In this document: one piece after another, positions 18,367 to 26,907 of the stretch
Layout of the letters: the number at the start of each line of letters is the position of its first letter
Position numbering within the stretch: position 1 is the stretch's first letter
From: Negativicutes bacterium
GTDB taxonomy: Bacteria; Bacillota_C; Negativicutes; Sporomusales_B; JARLHX01
Direction: 5' to 3'
Assembly: GCA_031292035.1 (NCBI GenBank)
Contig: JARLHX010000416.1
Coordinates: 1-64,000 of the forward strand
Length of the DNA stretch: 64,000 nt
Notes under the pieces: model-generated
Database searches by the model: none
What the model saw: only the letters and a program-made list of their open reading frames with translations
What the model was told of the DNA's origin: nothing
Position numbers and translations under genes: made by a program

Positions 18367-18942
18367 ATGGCAAAATCCGCAATTCCAGTGGGCATTTCCG
18401 CCCGCCATATCCATGTTTCCAAAGAAGATCTCGAAACTTTATTCGGCGAAGGTTATGAGCTGCATACCTACAAGACCCTTTCCCAGCCAGGGCAGTTTGC
18501 GGCTGAGGAAACTGTCGATCTCATGACCGAGAAAGGCAGCTTTAAAAAGGTTAGAATACTGGGACCGGTTCGCAAACAGACCCAGGTCGAAGTTGCTCTC
18601 ACTGACTCAATGAAACTGGGGATTGTTCCCCCAGTACGCGACTCAGGCGATCTTAAGGCTTCCCCCGGCTTGACGGTGGTTGGACCGAAAGGATCGGTGG
18701 TCCTCCAGGAAGGCGTTATTGCTGCCTGCCGCCATATTCATATGACGCCCGCCGATGCCGCTGAGTGCGGCCTGAAAGACAAAGACGTCGTTCAAGTCCG
18801 GGTAGGCAGTGAAGATCGTTGCCTGATCTTCGACAAAGTTCTCATTCGGGTTCATGACAATTTCAAGTTGGAGATGCATTTGGATACCGACGAAGGCAAT
18901 GCCGCAAAAGCCAAGACCGGTGATATCGCTGTTATCCTGTAA
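18367..18942 (+). CDS. pduL: phosphate propanoyltransferase / phosphotransacetylase PduL
   Basis: A 191-aa PduL-type phosphotransacylase. The two zinc-binding H-x-H pairs lie in ARHIHVS (about 12-18) and CRHIHMT (about 121-127), and the GPxRxxTQVE segment (about 62-71) contains the conserved Arg. It interconverts acyl-CoA and acyl phosphate. I see no N-terminal microcompartment-targeting extension and no shell proteins nearby, so a cytosolic role in acetyl-CoA to acetyl phosphate (acetate formation) is likely. Confidence 0.92.
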   Translation: MAKSAIPVGISARHIHVSKEDLETLFGEGYELHTYKTLSQPGQFAAEETVDLMTEKGSFKKVRILGPVRKQTQVEVALTDSMKLGIVPPVRDSGDLKASPGLTVVGPKGSVVLQEGVIAACRHIHMTPADAAECGLKDKDVVQVRVGSEDRCLIFDKVLIRVHDNFKLEMHLDTDEGNAAKAKTGDIAVIL

Positions 18943-18950
18943 TTAGAATT

Positions 18951-18985
18951 TGGCAGGGAGGACGGTTCCCTCCCTGGTTTCATCT
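18951..18985 (+). terminator. GC-rich hairpin after pduL, weak terminator
   Basis: Stem CAGGGAGG/CCTCCCTG, loop ACGGTTC, followed by only a scattered T-rich stretch. A better terminator follows at 19012. Confidence 0.5.
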
Positions 18986-19011
18986 TTGAAATGTAATATC
19001 AGCTTGCGATA

Positions 19012-19044
19012 AAAAACTCTGCCCACGAGGCAGGGTTTTTTATT
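19012..19044 (+). terminator. rho-independent terminator
   Basis: Stem AACTCTGCC/GGCAGGGTT (one U-G pair), loop CACGA, then TTTTTATTTT. It separates the pduL transcript from the iclR unit. Confidence 0.85.
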
Positions 19045-19072
19045 TTGCTGTAACAGGGAAATCTATCTATTG

Positions 19073-19092
19073 GTGACAAATGTATTGTTCAC
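19073..19092. promoter_or_regulatory. imperfect palindrome upstream of iclR, possible operator
   Basis: GTGACAAATGTATTGTTCAC, 7 of 10 half-site positions symmetrical. It lies 46 bases before the leader ORF of iclR; IclR-type regulators commonly bind such sites near their own promoter. I could not place a confident -35/-10 pair around it. Confidence 0.35.
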
Positions 19093-19137
19093 ACGGAAAA
19101 TTATGGTATTTTGTATTCATAACAGGAGGACAGACAA

Positions 19138-19215
19138 ATGGCAGGATTTTTTTCATGGAAAAAAGAATATGTTATAACATACAGAACAGTGTTCGGTCAG
19201 CGGAAACGAAGGTGA
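19138..19215 (+). CDS. 25-aa leader ORF overlapping iclR
   Basis: ATG at 19138 with a strong SD (AGGAGG, 7 bases upstream), reading MAGFFSWKKEYVITYRTVFG and then the basic tail QRKRR. Its TGA at 19213-19215 overlaps the ATG of iclR as TGATG. The downstream gene has only a poor SD of its own (GAAGG), so ribosomes finishing this peptide probably restart on iclR. Too short for family recognition; the coupling geometry is the evidence. It may be only a translation-delivery leader without a function for the peptide. Confidence 0.5.
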   Translation: MAGFFSWKKEYVITYRTVFGQRKRR

Positions 19216-19997
19216 TGTTGTTGCCAAAGAAAATATCCCCCTATATCGTAGCTTCGGTTGACCGGGCCGTTGAAATGTTGATGCTGCTTGGCAAACATCA
19301 GCGGGACATGGGGGTCACCGAGCTGAGCAGATTGCTCGGGGTGCAAAAGAGCACGGTACATAGTCTCCTGCAGACATTGTTACTCAGGGGTTTTGTCCGT
19401 CAAACCGATTCGGGGCGTTATGCCCTAGGTTTTGGTCTGATTCGCTTGGGTGAGGCCTGCGCGTCCCAGCTTGACCTCAGGACAGTAGCCCGGCCGCTTA
19501 TGAGCGAGTTGGCGGAAGAAACCCAGGAAATCGCTTTGCTCGCCGTATTGTCCGGCACTGAGTTGTTTATCCTCGACAAGGTCGAGCCCCAGCGTCCGTT
19601 TCTGATTATTCCCAAATTCGATTTCAGCATTACGCTGCATAGCACCGCCATCGGCAAGGTACTGCTGGCCAATGCGCCGCAGGAAATCATCGAGATGGTA
19701 CTAGAACGGGGCTTTGAACGGTTTACACCCTTCACCTTGACCGAGCGGGAGGAACTCTTAGCTGAGATGGAAACCGTAAGGCGTGAAGATTATGCTATTG
19801 GCTGTGATGAAACGATTGAAGGATTGACTTGTATTGCAGTTCCGCTACGGGATGCCAGTGGCAAGGTGATTGCCGCTTTATCGGTTTCCAGTGCCAGTTC
19901 GGTTTTGGCTCCCGGCCGATATGAAAGGGTCATCGGTACGTTAAGAGACAAAGGGCGGTCGATTTCAGAACGCCTTGGGTTCTCCGACGATCGATAA
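19215..19997 (+). CDS. IclR-family transcriptional regulator
   Basis: A 260-aa regulator: N-terminal winged helix (residues about 7-68, with VDRAVEMLMLLG and LLGVQKSTVHSLLQTLLLRGFV) and C-terminal IclR effector-binding domain (about 80-250, with HSTAIGKVLLAN and the GCDETIEGLTCIAVPL block). The frame is open back to 19080, but the ATG at 19215 gives the normal family length. It lies 34 bases upstream of korD and in the same direction, so it probably controls the korDABC genes in response to an organic acid; the effector is unknown. Confidence 0.85.
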   Translation: MLLPKKISPYIVASVDRAVEMLMLLGKHQRDMGVTELSRLLGVQKSTVHSLLQTLLLRGFVRQTDSGRYALGFGLIRLGEACASQLDLRTVARPLMSELAEETQEIALLAVLSGTELFILDKVEPQRPFLIIPKFDFSITLHSTAIGKVLLANAPQEIIEMVLERGFERFTPFTLTEREELLAEMETVRREDYAIGCDETIEGLTCIAVPLRDASGKVIAALSVSSASSVLAPGRYERVIGTLRDKGRSISERLGFSDDR

Positions 19998-20031
19998 ATC
20001 GAGTCCTAATATCTTAGAAGGGGGAATCTAG

Positions 20032-20235
20032 ATGCCCAAACCCGTGTTTAACGAAGAGCGATGCAAAGGATGCGAATTGTGCACAGTGGCCTGCCCCAAG
20101 AAAATTGTCGTGATTGCCAACCGGTTCAATAGCAAGGGTTACCGTCCGGCGATGTGCAGCGATGAAAGTAAGTGTATCGGCTGTATGTTGTGTGCAAAGA
20201 CTTGCCCGGATGTTGTGATTGAGATTCATAAATAG
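20032..20235 (+). CDS. korD: 2-oxoacid:ferredoxin oxidoreductase delta subunit (ferredoxin), KorD-like
   Basis: A 67-aa polyferredoxin with two [4Fe-4S] motifs, CKGCELCTVACP (about 11-22) and CIGCMLCAKTCP (about 46-57). It is the electron-transfer subunit of the four-gene kor set that follows. SD GAAGGGGG, 10 bases before the ATG. Confidence 0.92.
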   Translation: MPKPVFNEERCKGCELCTVACPKKIVVIANRFNSKGYRPAMCSDESKCIGCMLCAKTCPDVVIEIHK

Positions 20236-20251
20236 GACGGGAGTGAACAGT

Positions 20252-21319
20252 GTGGCGGAAAAAGTATTGATGAAGGGTAATGAAGCGATTGGTGAGGCGT
20301 CGGTTGTCGCCGGCTGCCGTCATTATTTCGGTTATCCCATAACACCGCAGAGCGAATTGATCGAATATATGGCCCGGCGGATGCCGCAGGTAAACGGGGT
20401 GTTTTTGCAGGCCGAGAGCGAGATCGCGGCGATCAACATGGTATACGGCGCCGCCGGAGCCGGAGCGCGGGTAATGACATCTTCGTCAAGTCCCGGCATC
20501 AGCCTCAAGCAGGAAGGCCTTTCTTATATTGCCGGGGCTGAATTGCCCTGCGTGATTGTGAATATTGTGCGCGGTGGACCGGGCCTTGGCAGTATCCAGC
20601 CCGGACAGTGCGATTATTTCCAGGCAACCAAAGGTGGTGGTCATGGGGACTATCACTTGATCGTGCTGACACCCAATTCGGTGCAGGAAATGGTTGATTT
20701 GACCATTCTGTCCTTCGATCTTGCCGATAAGTACCGGACTCCGGTTATGCTGATGGGAGACGGTGCACTGGGACAAATGATGGAGCCGGTTGAATTTAAG
20801 CCAAGCGAATCTACTCCGCCGGCCAAACCCTGGGCGAGCACCGGTCTAAAGGGAAGGGCTAAGTCCAACGTGATTAATTCCCTTTATCTTCAGCCGGAGT
20901 TACTGGAACAGCATAATATTCGTCTGCAGCAAAAGTACGACACCATCCGCGCCAACGAAGTTCGCTATGAGACCATGCATACCGACGATGCCGACCTTGT
21001 TTTGGTGGCCTATGGCATCACCTCACGGATTGCCCAGTCGGCGATGGAAAAAGCGCGAGAGCAAGGAATGAAGGTTGGTCTGATCAGGCCGATCACAGTT
21101 TGGCCTTTTCCCGAAAAAGCCATTGCCGCCGTCGCGCCCAAGGTCAAGGCTTTCCTTACGCTGGAACTGAGCGCCGGACAGATGGTGGAAGACGTCCGCC
21201 TGGCGGTAAATGGCCAGAAGCCTGTGTATCACTGGGGTCGTATGGGCGGAATGATACCCAGCCCCAAAGAGGTGCTGGCTCAAATCACCAGGATCATGCA
21301 AGACAAGGAGGGCAAATAA
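20252..21319 (+). CDS. korA: 2-oxoglutarate ferredoxin oxidoreductase alpha subunit
   Basis: A 355-aa subunit that binds the pyrimidine side of TPP. It keeps the canonical YPITPQSELIEYMA (about 29-42), unlike the oxalate-type alpha at 43.2 kb, and a C-terminal transketolase-like domain (VGLIRPITVWPFP). With KorB it oxidatively decarboxylates 2-oxoglutarate to succinyl-CoA, or in reverse fixes CO2. I chose the GTG at 20252, after GGGAGTGA; the frame is open upstream but overlaps korD. Confidence 0.92.
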   Translation: MAEKVLMKGNEAIGEASVVAGCRHYFGYPITPQSELIEYMARRMPQVNGVFLQAESEIAAINMVYGAAGAGARVMTSSSSPGISLKQEGLSYIAGAELPCVIVNIVRGGPGLGSIQPGQCDYFQATKGGGHGDYHLIVLTPNSVQEMVDLTILSFDLADKYRTPVMLMGDGALGQMMEPVEFKPSESTPPAKPWASTGLKGRAKSNVINSLYLQPELLEQHNIRLQQKYDTIRANEVRYETMHTDDADLVLVAYGITSRIAQSAMEKAREQGMKVGLIRPITVWPFPEKAIAAVAPKVKAFLTLELSAGQMVEDVRLAVNGQKPVYHWGRMGGMIPSPKEVLAQITRIMQDKEGK

Positions 21320-21320
21320 C

Positions 21321-22073
21321 ATGGCGGAAGTATTGTTTGCCAGACCAAAATCTCTAGCTGATATACCCTTTCACTATTGCCCCGGCTGTCATCACGGGAT
21401 TATTCACCGTCTGGTGGCCGAGGTAATCGATGAACTGGATGTTCGCGACAGAACCATCGGGGTGGTGCCGGTTGGCTGTTCGGTGCTGGCCTATGACTAT
21501 TTTAATTTTGATACTGTTGAAGCGGCGCACGGCCGGGCTCCGGCTGCCGCCACCGGCGTGAAGCGGGTTCATCCTGACGCGGTTGTATTTACATACCAGG
21601 GTGACGGCGATCTGGCTGCCATCGGCTGCGCCGAAATTGTCCACGCTGCGGCTCGTAGCGAAAAGATTACCACGATTTTTGTGAATAACGCCATCTACGG
21701 CATGACCGGTGGGCAAATGGCGCCGACGACGCTGGTGGATCAAGTAACCACCACTTCGCCCTACGGGCGCAAGCAGGAGTCAGCCGGCAATCCGGTCAAA
21801 GTGTCGGAAATGTTGTCCAGTCTTGACGGCGCTAAATTCATCGCCCGGGTGGCGGTGAATAATCCCGCCAATATGGCCAAAGCTAAGGCTGCTATAAAAA
21901 AAGCCTTTGAAGTCCAGCTTCGCGGCGAAGGATTTGCCATCGTGGAAGTGCTTTCCACCTGCCCCACCAACTGGGGAATGACGCCGCTGGAATCGGTGAA
22001 ATGGTTGGAGCAGAGTCTGATGCCCTACTATCCGCTGGGTGTATTGAAAACCACCGAGGAGGTGGCGAAATGA
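21321..22073 (+). CDS. korB: 2-oxoglutarate ferredoxin oxidoreductase beta subunit
   Basis: A 250-aa TPP-binding subunit: YCPGCHHGIIHRL (about 14-26), GCSVLAYDYFNFD, HGRAPAAATGVKR, then the TPP-Mg motif GDGDLAAIG with NNAIYGMTGGQMAPTT. The histidine-rich CPGCHHG and HGRAPA are characteristic of the KorB subclass. It starts one base after the korA stop and overlaps korC by 4 bases (ATGA). Confidence 0.94.
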   Translation: MAEVLFARPKSLADIPFHYCPGCHHGIIHRLVAEVIDELDVRDRTIGVVPVGCSVLAYDYFNFDTVEAAHGRAPAAATGVKRVHPDAVVFTYQGDGDLAAIGCAEIVHAAARSEKITTIFVNNAIYGMTGGQMAPTTLVDQVTTTSPYGRKQESAGNPVKVSEMLSSLDGAKFIARVAVNNPANMAKAKAAIKKAFEVQLRGEGFAIVEVLSTCPTNWGMTPLESVKWLEQSLMPYYPLGVLKTTEEVAK

Positions 22074-22606
22074 CCCATGAAATCATTATGGCTGGTTTCG
22101 GCGGACAGGGAGTCATGCTGATGGGCCAACTGATCACTTATGCTGGGATGATCGAGAATAAGCACGTTTCCTGGATTCCCTCGTATGGCCCTGAGATGCG
22201 GGGCGGGACTGCCAACTGTTCGGTTATTGTCTCCGATGAGCCGGTGGGAGCGCCGATCGTCACCGAGCCGTCAGTTGTGGTGGCCATGAATCTGCCTTCG
22301 TTGGATAAATTTGAACCAATTTTAAAGCCGGGTGGGACGCTGATCATCAACAGTTCGCTGATCGAACGCGACTCCAAACGTTCGGATGTGACGGTCTACC
22401 GCATTCCGTCCAACGACGTCGCCGGTGAACTCGGGAATATGAAGGTGGCCAACATGGTAGTGCTGGGGGCGGTGATCGCCGTTTCCGGTGCTGTGAGTTA
22501 TGACTCAATCATGAAGGCTTTCTCGAAGATGTTTGCCAAAAAACCGGAATTGCTGGCTATCAATGAAAAAGCCATCCGCCGGGGCGCAGACTTTATCACA
22601 AAATAA
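22070..22606 (+). CDS. korC: 2-oxoglutarate ferredoxin oxidoreductase gamma subunit
   Basis: A 178-aa gamma subunit beginning [18 protein letters not shown], the canonical G-x-G-G-Q-G motif, with [16 protein letters not shown] at about 41-56. It completes the korDABC set. The ATG at 22070 follows GAGGAGG and overlaps the korB stop. It gives a useful reference for the two divergent gamma subunits at 42.2 and 60.6 kb, which lack this motif. Confidence 0.94.
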   Translation: MTHEIIMAGFGGQGVMLMGQLITYAGMIENKHVSWIPSYGPEMRGGTANCSVIVSDEPVGAPIVTEPSVVVAMNLPSLDKFEPILKPGGTLIINSSLIERDSKRSDVTVYRIPSNDVAGELGNMKVANMVVLGAVIAVSGAVSYDSIMKAFSKMFAKKPELLAINEKAIRRGADFITK

Positions 22607-22616
22607 AATCAGAATG

Positions 22617-22648
22617 AAAGAGACGCCTGCAGTTGCGGGCGTCTCTTT
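22617..22648 (+). terminator. rho-independent terminator after korDABC
   Basis: Stem AAAGAGACGCC/GGCGTCTCTTT with a 10-base loop, then TGTG. Confidence 0.85.
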
Positions 22649-22813
22649 GTGTTGAGCGGCATTTTCCTGTTGAATGCGTCCCAATCGCTGATAAATGTCT
22701 AGTTTTGCCTGCTGGGCCTTTTCATGACTGACTCAATTATTGGGCAGGATTTTGCGGTCAATCCAACGAACATTAGAAAAATATTGCATTTATTTCAAGG
22801 TGGTTGAGTACCT

Positions 22814-24295
22814 GTGAACGAACCTGAGGCGCTGCGCGCGATGCTGAACATAATGACCGAAGTCCTGCCAGCGGCTCTGGCTTATGTGGACAAGCAGGGA
22901 AAGATCTCCTTTATCCAATCAGCCAGACGGCCGGATAGAAGCCGTTTTTATCAAGGGAAACCACTGGCAAGATTTTTCGGCCTATTGTTTAGAAGACAGG
23001 CAGAGGTTCTTCTCAGTGCATTTCATTCCTGCTCCATTTTGTCGGAACCGGTGGATATCAAACAATTTCGCTGGGAAACTTCTCGTAATATGATCGAATA
23101 TTTGAACTGGCGGTTTGTACCAGCCCCACAGGCGGGTGATGTCATCATCAGTGTTTGTAATGTGACGGAAAACGTGGCGATGGAAGCCGAATTCGCCGCT
23201 ATTTCGCAGCAAAATGAGGCGACTAACCGCGAATTACACGCTGTCATCTCAGAACTTGATTTTCGACTCATGGATTTGGATCTGGCCTATAAAAAATTTG
23301 CCGCGTTATACCGTATTACTTCTGTTTCCCAGCAGACTGTCAACGAACAGGAAGTACTGGACCAAATTGTGGATGGGATTATCGCTGAGTTAGGTTTTAC
23401 CGCCGCTGCCATTTTGCTGCTGGATGAGGAAAAGCAGGAACTGGTCCTGGCGGCTAACCGCGGCTATCTCATCAGTAACTTGCGTTTGCCATACGAACAG
23501 GGCCTTACGTGGCGGGCGGTGATTAACCGTGATATGGTATATATTCCCGATGTGCACAAGGAGCCGAATTATGTACAAGGGGGCGGCAACGGTTTGAGCG
23601 AGGTTGCGATACCGCTCATTTTTGCCGATCGGATTATTGGCGTGCTGGATATCGAATGTTCAGAAGACCGTCCCCTTCGCCCCTATGAACTGAATTTACT
23701 CAGGACACTGGCCGGACAGGTAGCCTTAACCATTTCTCATGCCCAACATGTGGCCGAAGTAGAAGTGCAGGCCATCACCGATGCGCTCACTGGTCATTAT
23801 AATTATCGTTATTTCGTTGATTTACTGGACCGTGAATTCAAACGGGCGCTACGCTACCGCCGCCCCCTGTCCCTCATGATGCTGGATGTGGATCACTTCA
23901 AGAAGTATAACGACACCCAAGGCCACGTCCTGGGGAATGAAGTGTTGCGCCAGGTAGCTATGATTATCAAGCAAAATTGCCGCGATGTGGACTTCCTTGT
24001 TCGCTATGGCGGTGAAGAGTTTGCCGTGCTCTTTCCTGAGACTGGTCTGTCCGAGGCCTATCTTGTTGCTGAACGCATTCGCGCCGCCGTGGCCGAATTT
24101 CCCTTTGTCGGTCGTCACGTCCAGCCTGGCGGTGAACTGACGGTCAGCATCGGGGTCGCGGCTTATCCACAAGACTCCAATACGGACAAAGAACTTTTGA
24201 AGCATGCCGATACGGCGCTTTATCTTGCCAAACGGTCCAGGCGCAATTGTGTTATTTACTATCCAAAGCCATCGTCTTCCAAGGAAAAGGGTTAG
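22814..24295 (+). CDS. diguanylate cyclase with PAS-like and GAF sensor domains
   Basis: A 493-aa cytosolic protein: a PAS-like N-terminus (about 10-120), a linker likely to be helical (about 120-165), a GAF domain (about 170-310) and a GGDEF domain (about 325-485). The active-site loop is GGEEF (about 399-403), so it should make c-di-GMP. RDVD sits exactly five residues before it, which matches the RxxD product-inhibition site. No membrane helix is visible, so it senses an internal signal. GTG start after AAGGTGG; transcribed alone or with the next gene. Confidence 0.88.
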   Translation: MNEPEALRAMLNIMTEVLPAALAYVDKQGKISFIQSARRPDRSRFYQGKPLARFFGLLFRRQAEVLLSAFHSCSILSEPVDIKQFRWETSRNMIEYLNWRFVPAPQAGDVIISVCNVTENVAMEAEFAAISQQNEATNRELHAVISELDFRLMDLDLAYKKFAALYRITSVSQQTVNEQEVLDQIVDGIIAELGFTAAAILLLDEEKQELVLAANRGYLISNLRLPYEQGLTWRAVINRDMVYIPDVHKEPNYVQGGGNGLSEVAIPLIFADRIIGVLDIECSEDRPLRPYELNLLRTLAGQVALTISHAQHVAEVEVQAITDALTGHYNYRYFVDLLDREFKRALRYRRPLSLMMLDVDHFKKYNDTQGHVLGNEVLRQVAMIIKQNCRDVDFLVRYGGEEFAVLFPETGLSEAYLVAERIRAAVAEFPFVGRHVQPGGELTVSIGVAAYPQDSNTDKELLKHADTALYLAKRSRRNCVIYYPKPSSSKEKG

Positions 24296-24371
24296 TATTA
24301 TTTGCAAACGGAGCCGGTTTTGCGGGCAAAATAGTATTTTAGGCGAAGTGATAAATGGTGGTGCAAATAGC

Positions 24372-25085
24372 GTGACACAAGAAATTTTTGGGGATCTAAA
24401 AACCTATTCCCTCGCTGGTACTGACCAGGAAGTGGGTTTTATCAAGAAAGTCTTGAATATGCCTGATGGCTCAGAGTTGCTTGATCTTCACTGCGGGTAC
24501 GGGCGTCATACCATTGAGCTGGCAAAGCAGGGATTTCACGTGACCGGGGTGGATGCGAATCAGGCATTTTTAGATATTGCCAGACAAAAGGCAGAGGAAG
24601 AGCATGTGCCGGTTGTTTTCCGGCTGTGTGATATGCGGGAATTGGACTATTCCGGCCAGTTCGATGCTGTAATTAATATGTTTGCCGCTTTTGGTTATTT
24701 TTCAGATGAAGAGAATGCGATGGTGCTGCGGCGGGTAGCGGAAGCTCTCAGACCCGGCGGATTATTCTTGATTGATTTACTCAACCGGGATTGGATGGTG
24801 CGTAATAATCTTAACCGCTACTGGCGCCATCCCAGCGGGGAATACGTACTTTCTTACAAGGTGGAGCTAAAGCAGGGCATTGTGACCATGAAGCGGGTGC
24901 TGATCAATCAAGTGACAGATACCAAGACACAGTACGAGTTTGTTCTGCGGGCCTATTCATTGCCGGAATTACAATCGATTCTCGAAAAGAATCGTCTGAA
25001 AGTTCGGGCCACTTATGGCGGGTTCGATGGCAGGATCTACAACGCCGATGCTCCCCGGATGATCATTCTGACGGAAAAAGAATAG
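24372..25085 (+). CDS. class I SAM-dependent methyltransferase
   Basis: A protein of about 237 aa with motif I LLDLHCGYGRHTIELA (about 36-51), VTGVDAN (about 58) and a motif near LRPGGLFLIDLL (about 130). Substrate unknown. The frame is open from inside the GGDEF gene, but a start there would add about 55 unlikely residues. GTG 24372 is my choice, and GTG 24348 is also possible. A terminator follows directly. Confidence 0.75.
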   Translation: MTQEIFGDLKTYSLAGTDQEVGFIKKVLNMPDGSELLDLHCGYGRHTIELAKQGFHVTGVDANQAFLDIARQKAEEEHVPVVFRLCDMRELDYSGQFDAVINMFAAFGYFSDEENAMVLRRVAEALRPGGLFLIDLLNRDWMVRNNLNRYWRHPSGEYVLSYKVELKQGIVTMKRVLINQVTDTKTQYEFVLRAYSLPELQSILEKNRLKVRATYGGFDGRIYNADAPRMIILTEKE

Positions 25086-25090
25086 CAAGC

Positions 25091-25118
25091 ACCGCCTGAT
25101 TTTATCAGGCGGTTTTTT
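25091..25118 (+). terminator. rho-independent terminator
   Basis: Stem ACCGCCTGA/TCAGGCGGT, loop TTTTA, then T6. Confidence 0.92.
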
Positions 25119-25172
25119 CATTCACACCGTGGCCGTCCGCAGTCATAGGATATTACACGGGGTGATCTTACG

Positions 25173-26111
25173 GTGAAAAATCAAATTGTCAAAGTCAATG
25201 GTCAACACTATGAGCGCAGGCCCAAGGTCGGTTTGGCGTTGAGCGGGGGGGGACTGCGGGGATTGGCCCATATTGGCGTTATCAAGGTGTTGGCGGAAAA
25301 CAATATTCCGGTCGATATGGTGGCCGGAACCAGTGCAGGTTCTGTTATTGCGACCATGCATGCCTGTGGTTATACACCGCGGCAAATGCAGGGCATCGCC
25401 GAAAGCTTGGATGTCACAAAACTGGTTGATCTTAAAGTGACAGTGGGGGATTTGTTCAAACATGGCATGAAATGGCTGTTCAGCGGCAGATTTCGTTTTT
25501 GGTCGGTTTTACCCACAGGACTGGTCAAGGGAGAAAAAATCGAGGAATACTTAGCCAATTTCTGGCAGCGGCGTACGGTGCGTGATACCCTGATTCCATT
25601 GGCAATTACCGCAGTCGATATCAACTCAGGCGACACAGTGTTTTTTGTGACCCCGTTGGCTGGACAACGGACCATTCTCAATGCCCGCTATTATAACAAC
25701 TCCCTGCTCACCGATGCCGTTCGGGCCAGCATTTCGATCCCGGGGATATTTTTGCCAAAAAGATATCGCGGAATGACGCTGGTGGACGGAGCGGTAAAAA
25801 ATAATTTGCCTGCCGACATTCTCCATCATATGGGAGCGGACATAATTATTGCCGTAGATCTTGGCTATTCCGGCCAGCCGAATCACGAGATAAAATCGGT
25901 GGGTGAGATCCTGCTCCAGTGTATTGATATCATGGGACGGGAAGTGACGCTGCTAAAGGGGGAGCAGTACGCTGATATTGTGATTCGTCCAGAAGTTTTT
26001 GATCTTGGGCTTAATACTTCGCAGCAAATTACCCTGTGCATTGCCCGGGGGGCACAGGCAGCCTGGGGGAAGATGGATGAAATAAAGCGGGCTCTTCTGG
26101 CGCAGTCATGA
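25173..26111 (+). CDS. patatin-like phospholipase (RssA/YlbK-type)
   Basis: A 312-aa patatin-family lipid acyl hydrolase. The oxyanion loop GGGLRGLAHIG (about 25-35), the nucleophile elbow GTSAG (about 53-57) and the catalytic-dyad Asp in VDGAVKNNLP (about 206) are all present. No signal peptide; a cytosolic or membrane-associated esterase acting on lipids is expected. GTG start. It converges with the minus-strand gene downstream across a shared terminator. Confidence 0.88.
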   Translation: MKNQIVKVNGQHYERRPKVGLALSGGGLRGLAHIGVIKVLAENNIPVDMVAGTSAGSVIATMHACGYTPRQMQGIAESLDVTKLVDLKVTVGDLFKHGMKWLFSGRFRFWSVLPTGLVKGEKIEEYLANFWQRRTVRDTLIPLAITAVDINSGDTVFFVTPLAGQRTILNARYYNNSLLTDAVRASISIPGIFLPKRYRGMTLVDGAVKNNLPADILHHMGADIIIAVDLGYSGQPNHEIKSVGEILLQCIDIMGREVTLLKGEQYADIVIRPEVFDLGLNTSQQITLCIARGAQAAWGKMDEIKRALLAQS

Positions 26112-26146
26112 AAAAAACCACTCTATTTATAGAGTGGTTTCTATTT
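26111..26146. terminator. bidirectional terminator
   Basis: Stem AAACCACTCTA/TAGAGTGGTTT with a short TTTA-type loop, flanked by A-rich and T-rich runs. It serves the patatin gene (plus) and the methyltransferase gene (minus). Confidence 0.85.
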
Positions 26147-26157
26147 TGCCTGACTGC

Positions 26158-26679
26158 TTAGACCGACGGCTTTTTGCTTTGGATTACTACGGTAATATCA
26201 GTGGCGCGGATGATGAATGCCAAATGACGTTCCCAGAATCGGCGGAACCATTCAAAGTTATTGATAAAGAGTTCAAAACCAAGCAATTTCCACAACAGGC
26301 CGCGTAACTTGATGGTTACCTTGCGGTCAAATTTCATTCCCGAAAAATATTCGATATGGCCGGGTTCGAAGGAATAGGTGGAAAGATGCCACTTGTGGGT
26401 GAAGTCGGAAAAGGAGTGAACATTGGTGTAATGGGGTGTTTTGAGGATGATGCTACCCCCCGGTTTGGTGATCCGATACACCTCCAGGAGAAATTTCCCT
26501 GGTTCATTTAAATGTTCGATGATATGGCTTGCCCAGACTTCGTCAAATTGGTTTTCCGCAAAGGGATAAGGGTATACATTCAAGTCGTGCAACACATCGG
26601 GATTGACATTGGGGTTGATATCGACTCGCAAATATCCCGGCATATTTGATTCGCCGCAGCCAAGGTTCAGTTTGGTCAT
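26158..26679 (-). CDS. SAM-dependent methyltransferase (type 11)
   Basis: A protein of about 173 aa starting MTKLNLGCGESNMPGYLRVD, where LNLGCG is motif I. ASHIIEHL (about 62) and a KPGGSIILKTP segment (about 84) complete a type-11 methyltransferase fold. Such proteins occur in polysaccharide or lipid modification, but no partner is adjacent here. The frame extends 11 codons upstream from a TTG, but the ATG at 26679 gives the standard start with GAGGAG upstream. About 230 bases separate it from the divergent 3D-domain gene. Confidence 0.8.
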   Translation of the reverse strand: MTKLNLGCGESNMPGYLRVDINPNVNPDVLHDLNVYPYPFAENQFDEVWASHIIEHLNEPGKFLLEVYRITKPGGSIILKTPHYTNVHSFSDFTHKWHLSTYSFEPGHIEYFSGMKFDRKVTIKLRGLLWKLLGFELFINNFEWFRRFWERHLAFIIRATDITVVIQSKKPSV

Positions 26680-26907
26680 GCTATCTTCCGTCTCCTCACA
26701 CAATGTTATCAAATAAATTTCGACCCATTAAGCCACAATCCCTCCATATAGCGCGCCAAGATAGTTCGAAGCAGTAATTTTTTGACTTTCAGCGCTGAAT
26801 CGAATTAGTGGACAAGGTAATTAATGGTTAATTAATACCATGTATTACCTGCGTAAAAAACAGTAAAATAGGAAATTTGACTCATTTTTTTTGCCTAAAT
26901 TTATGAT

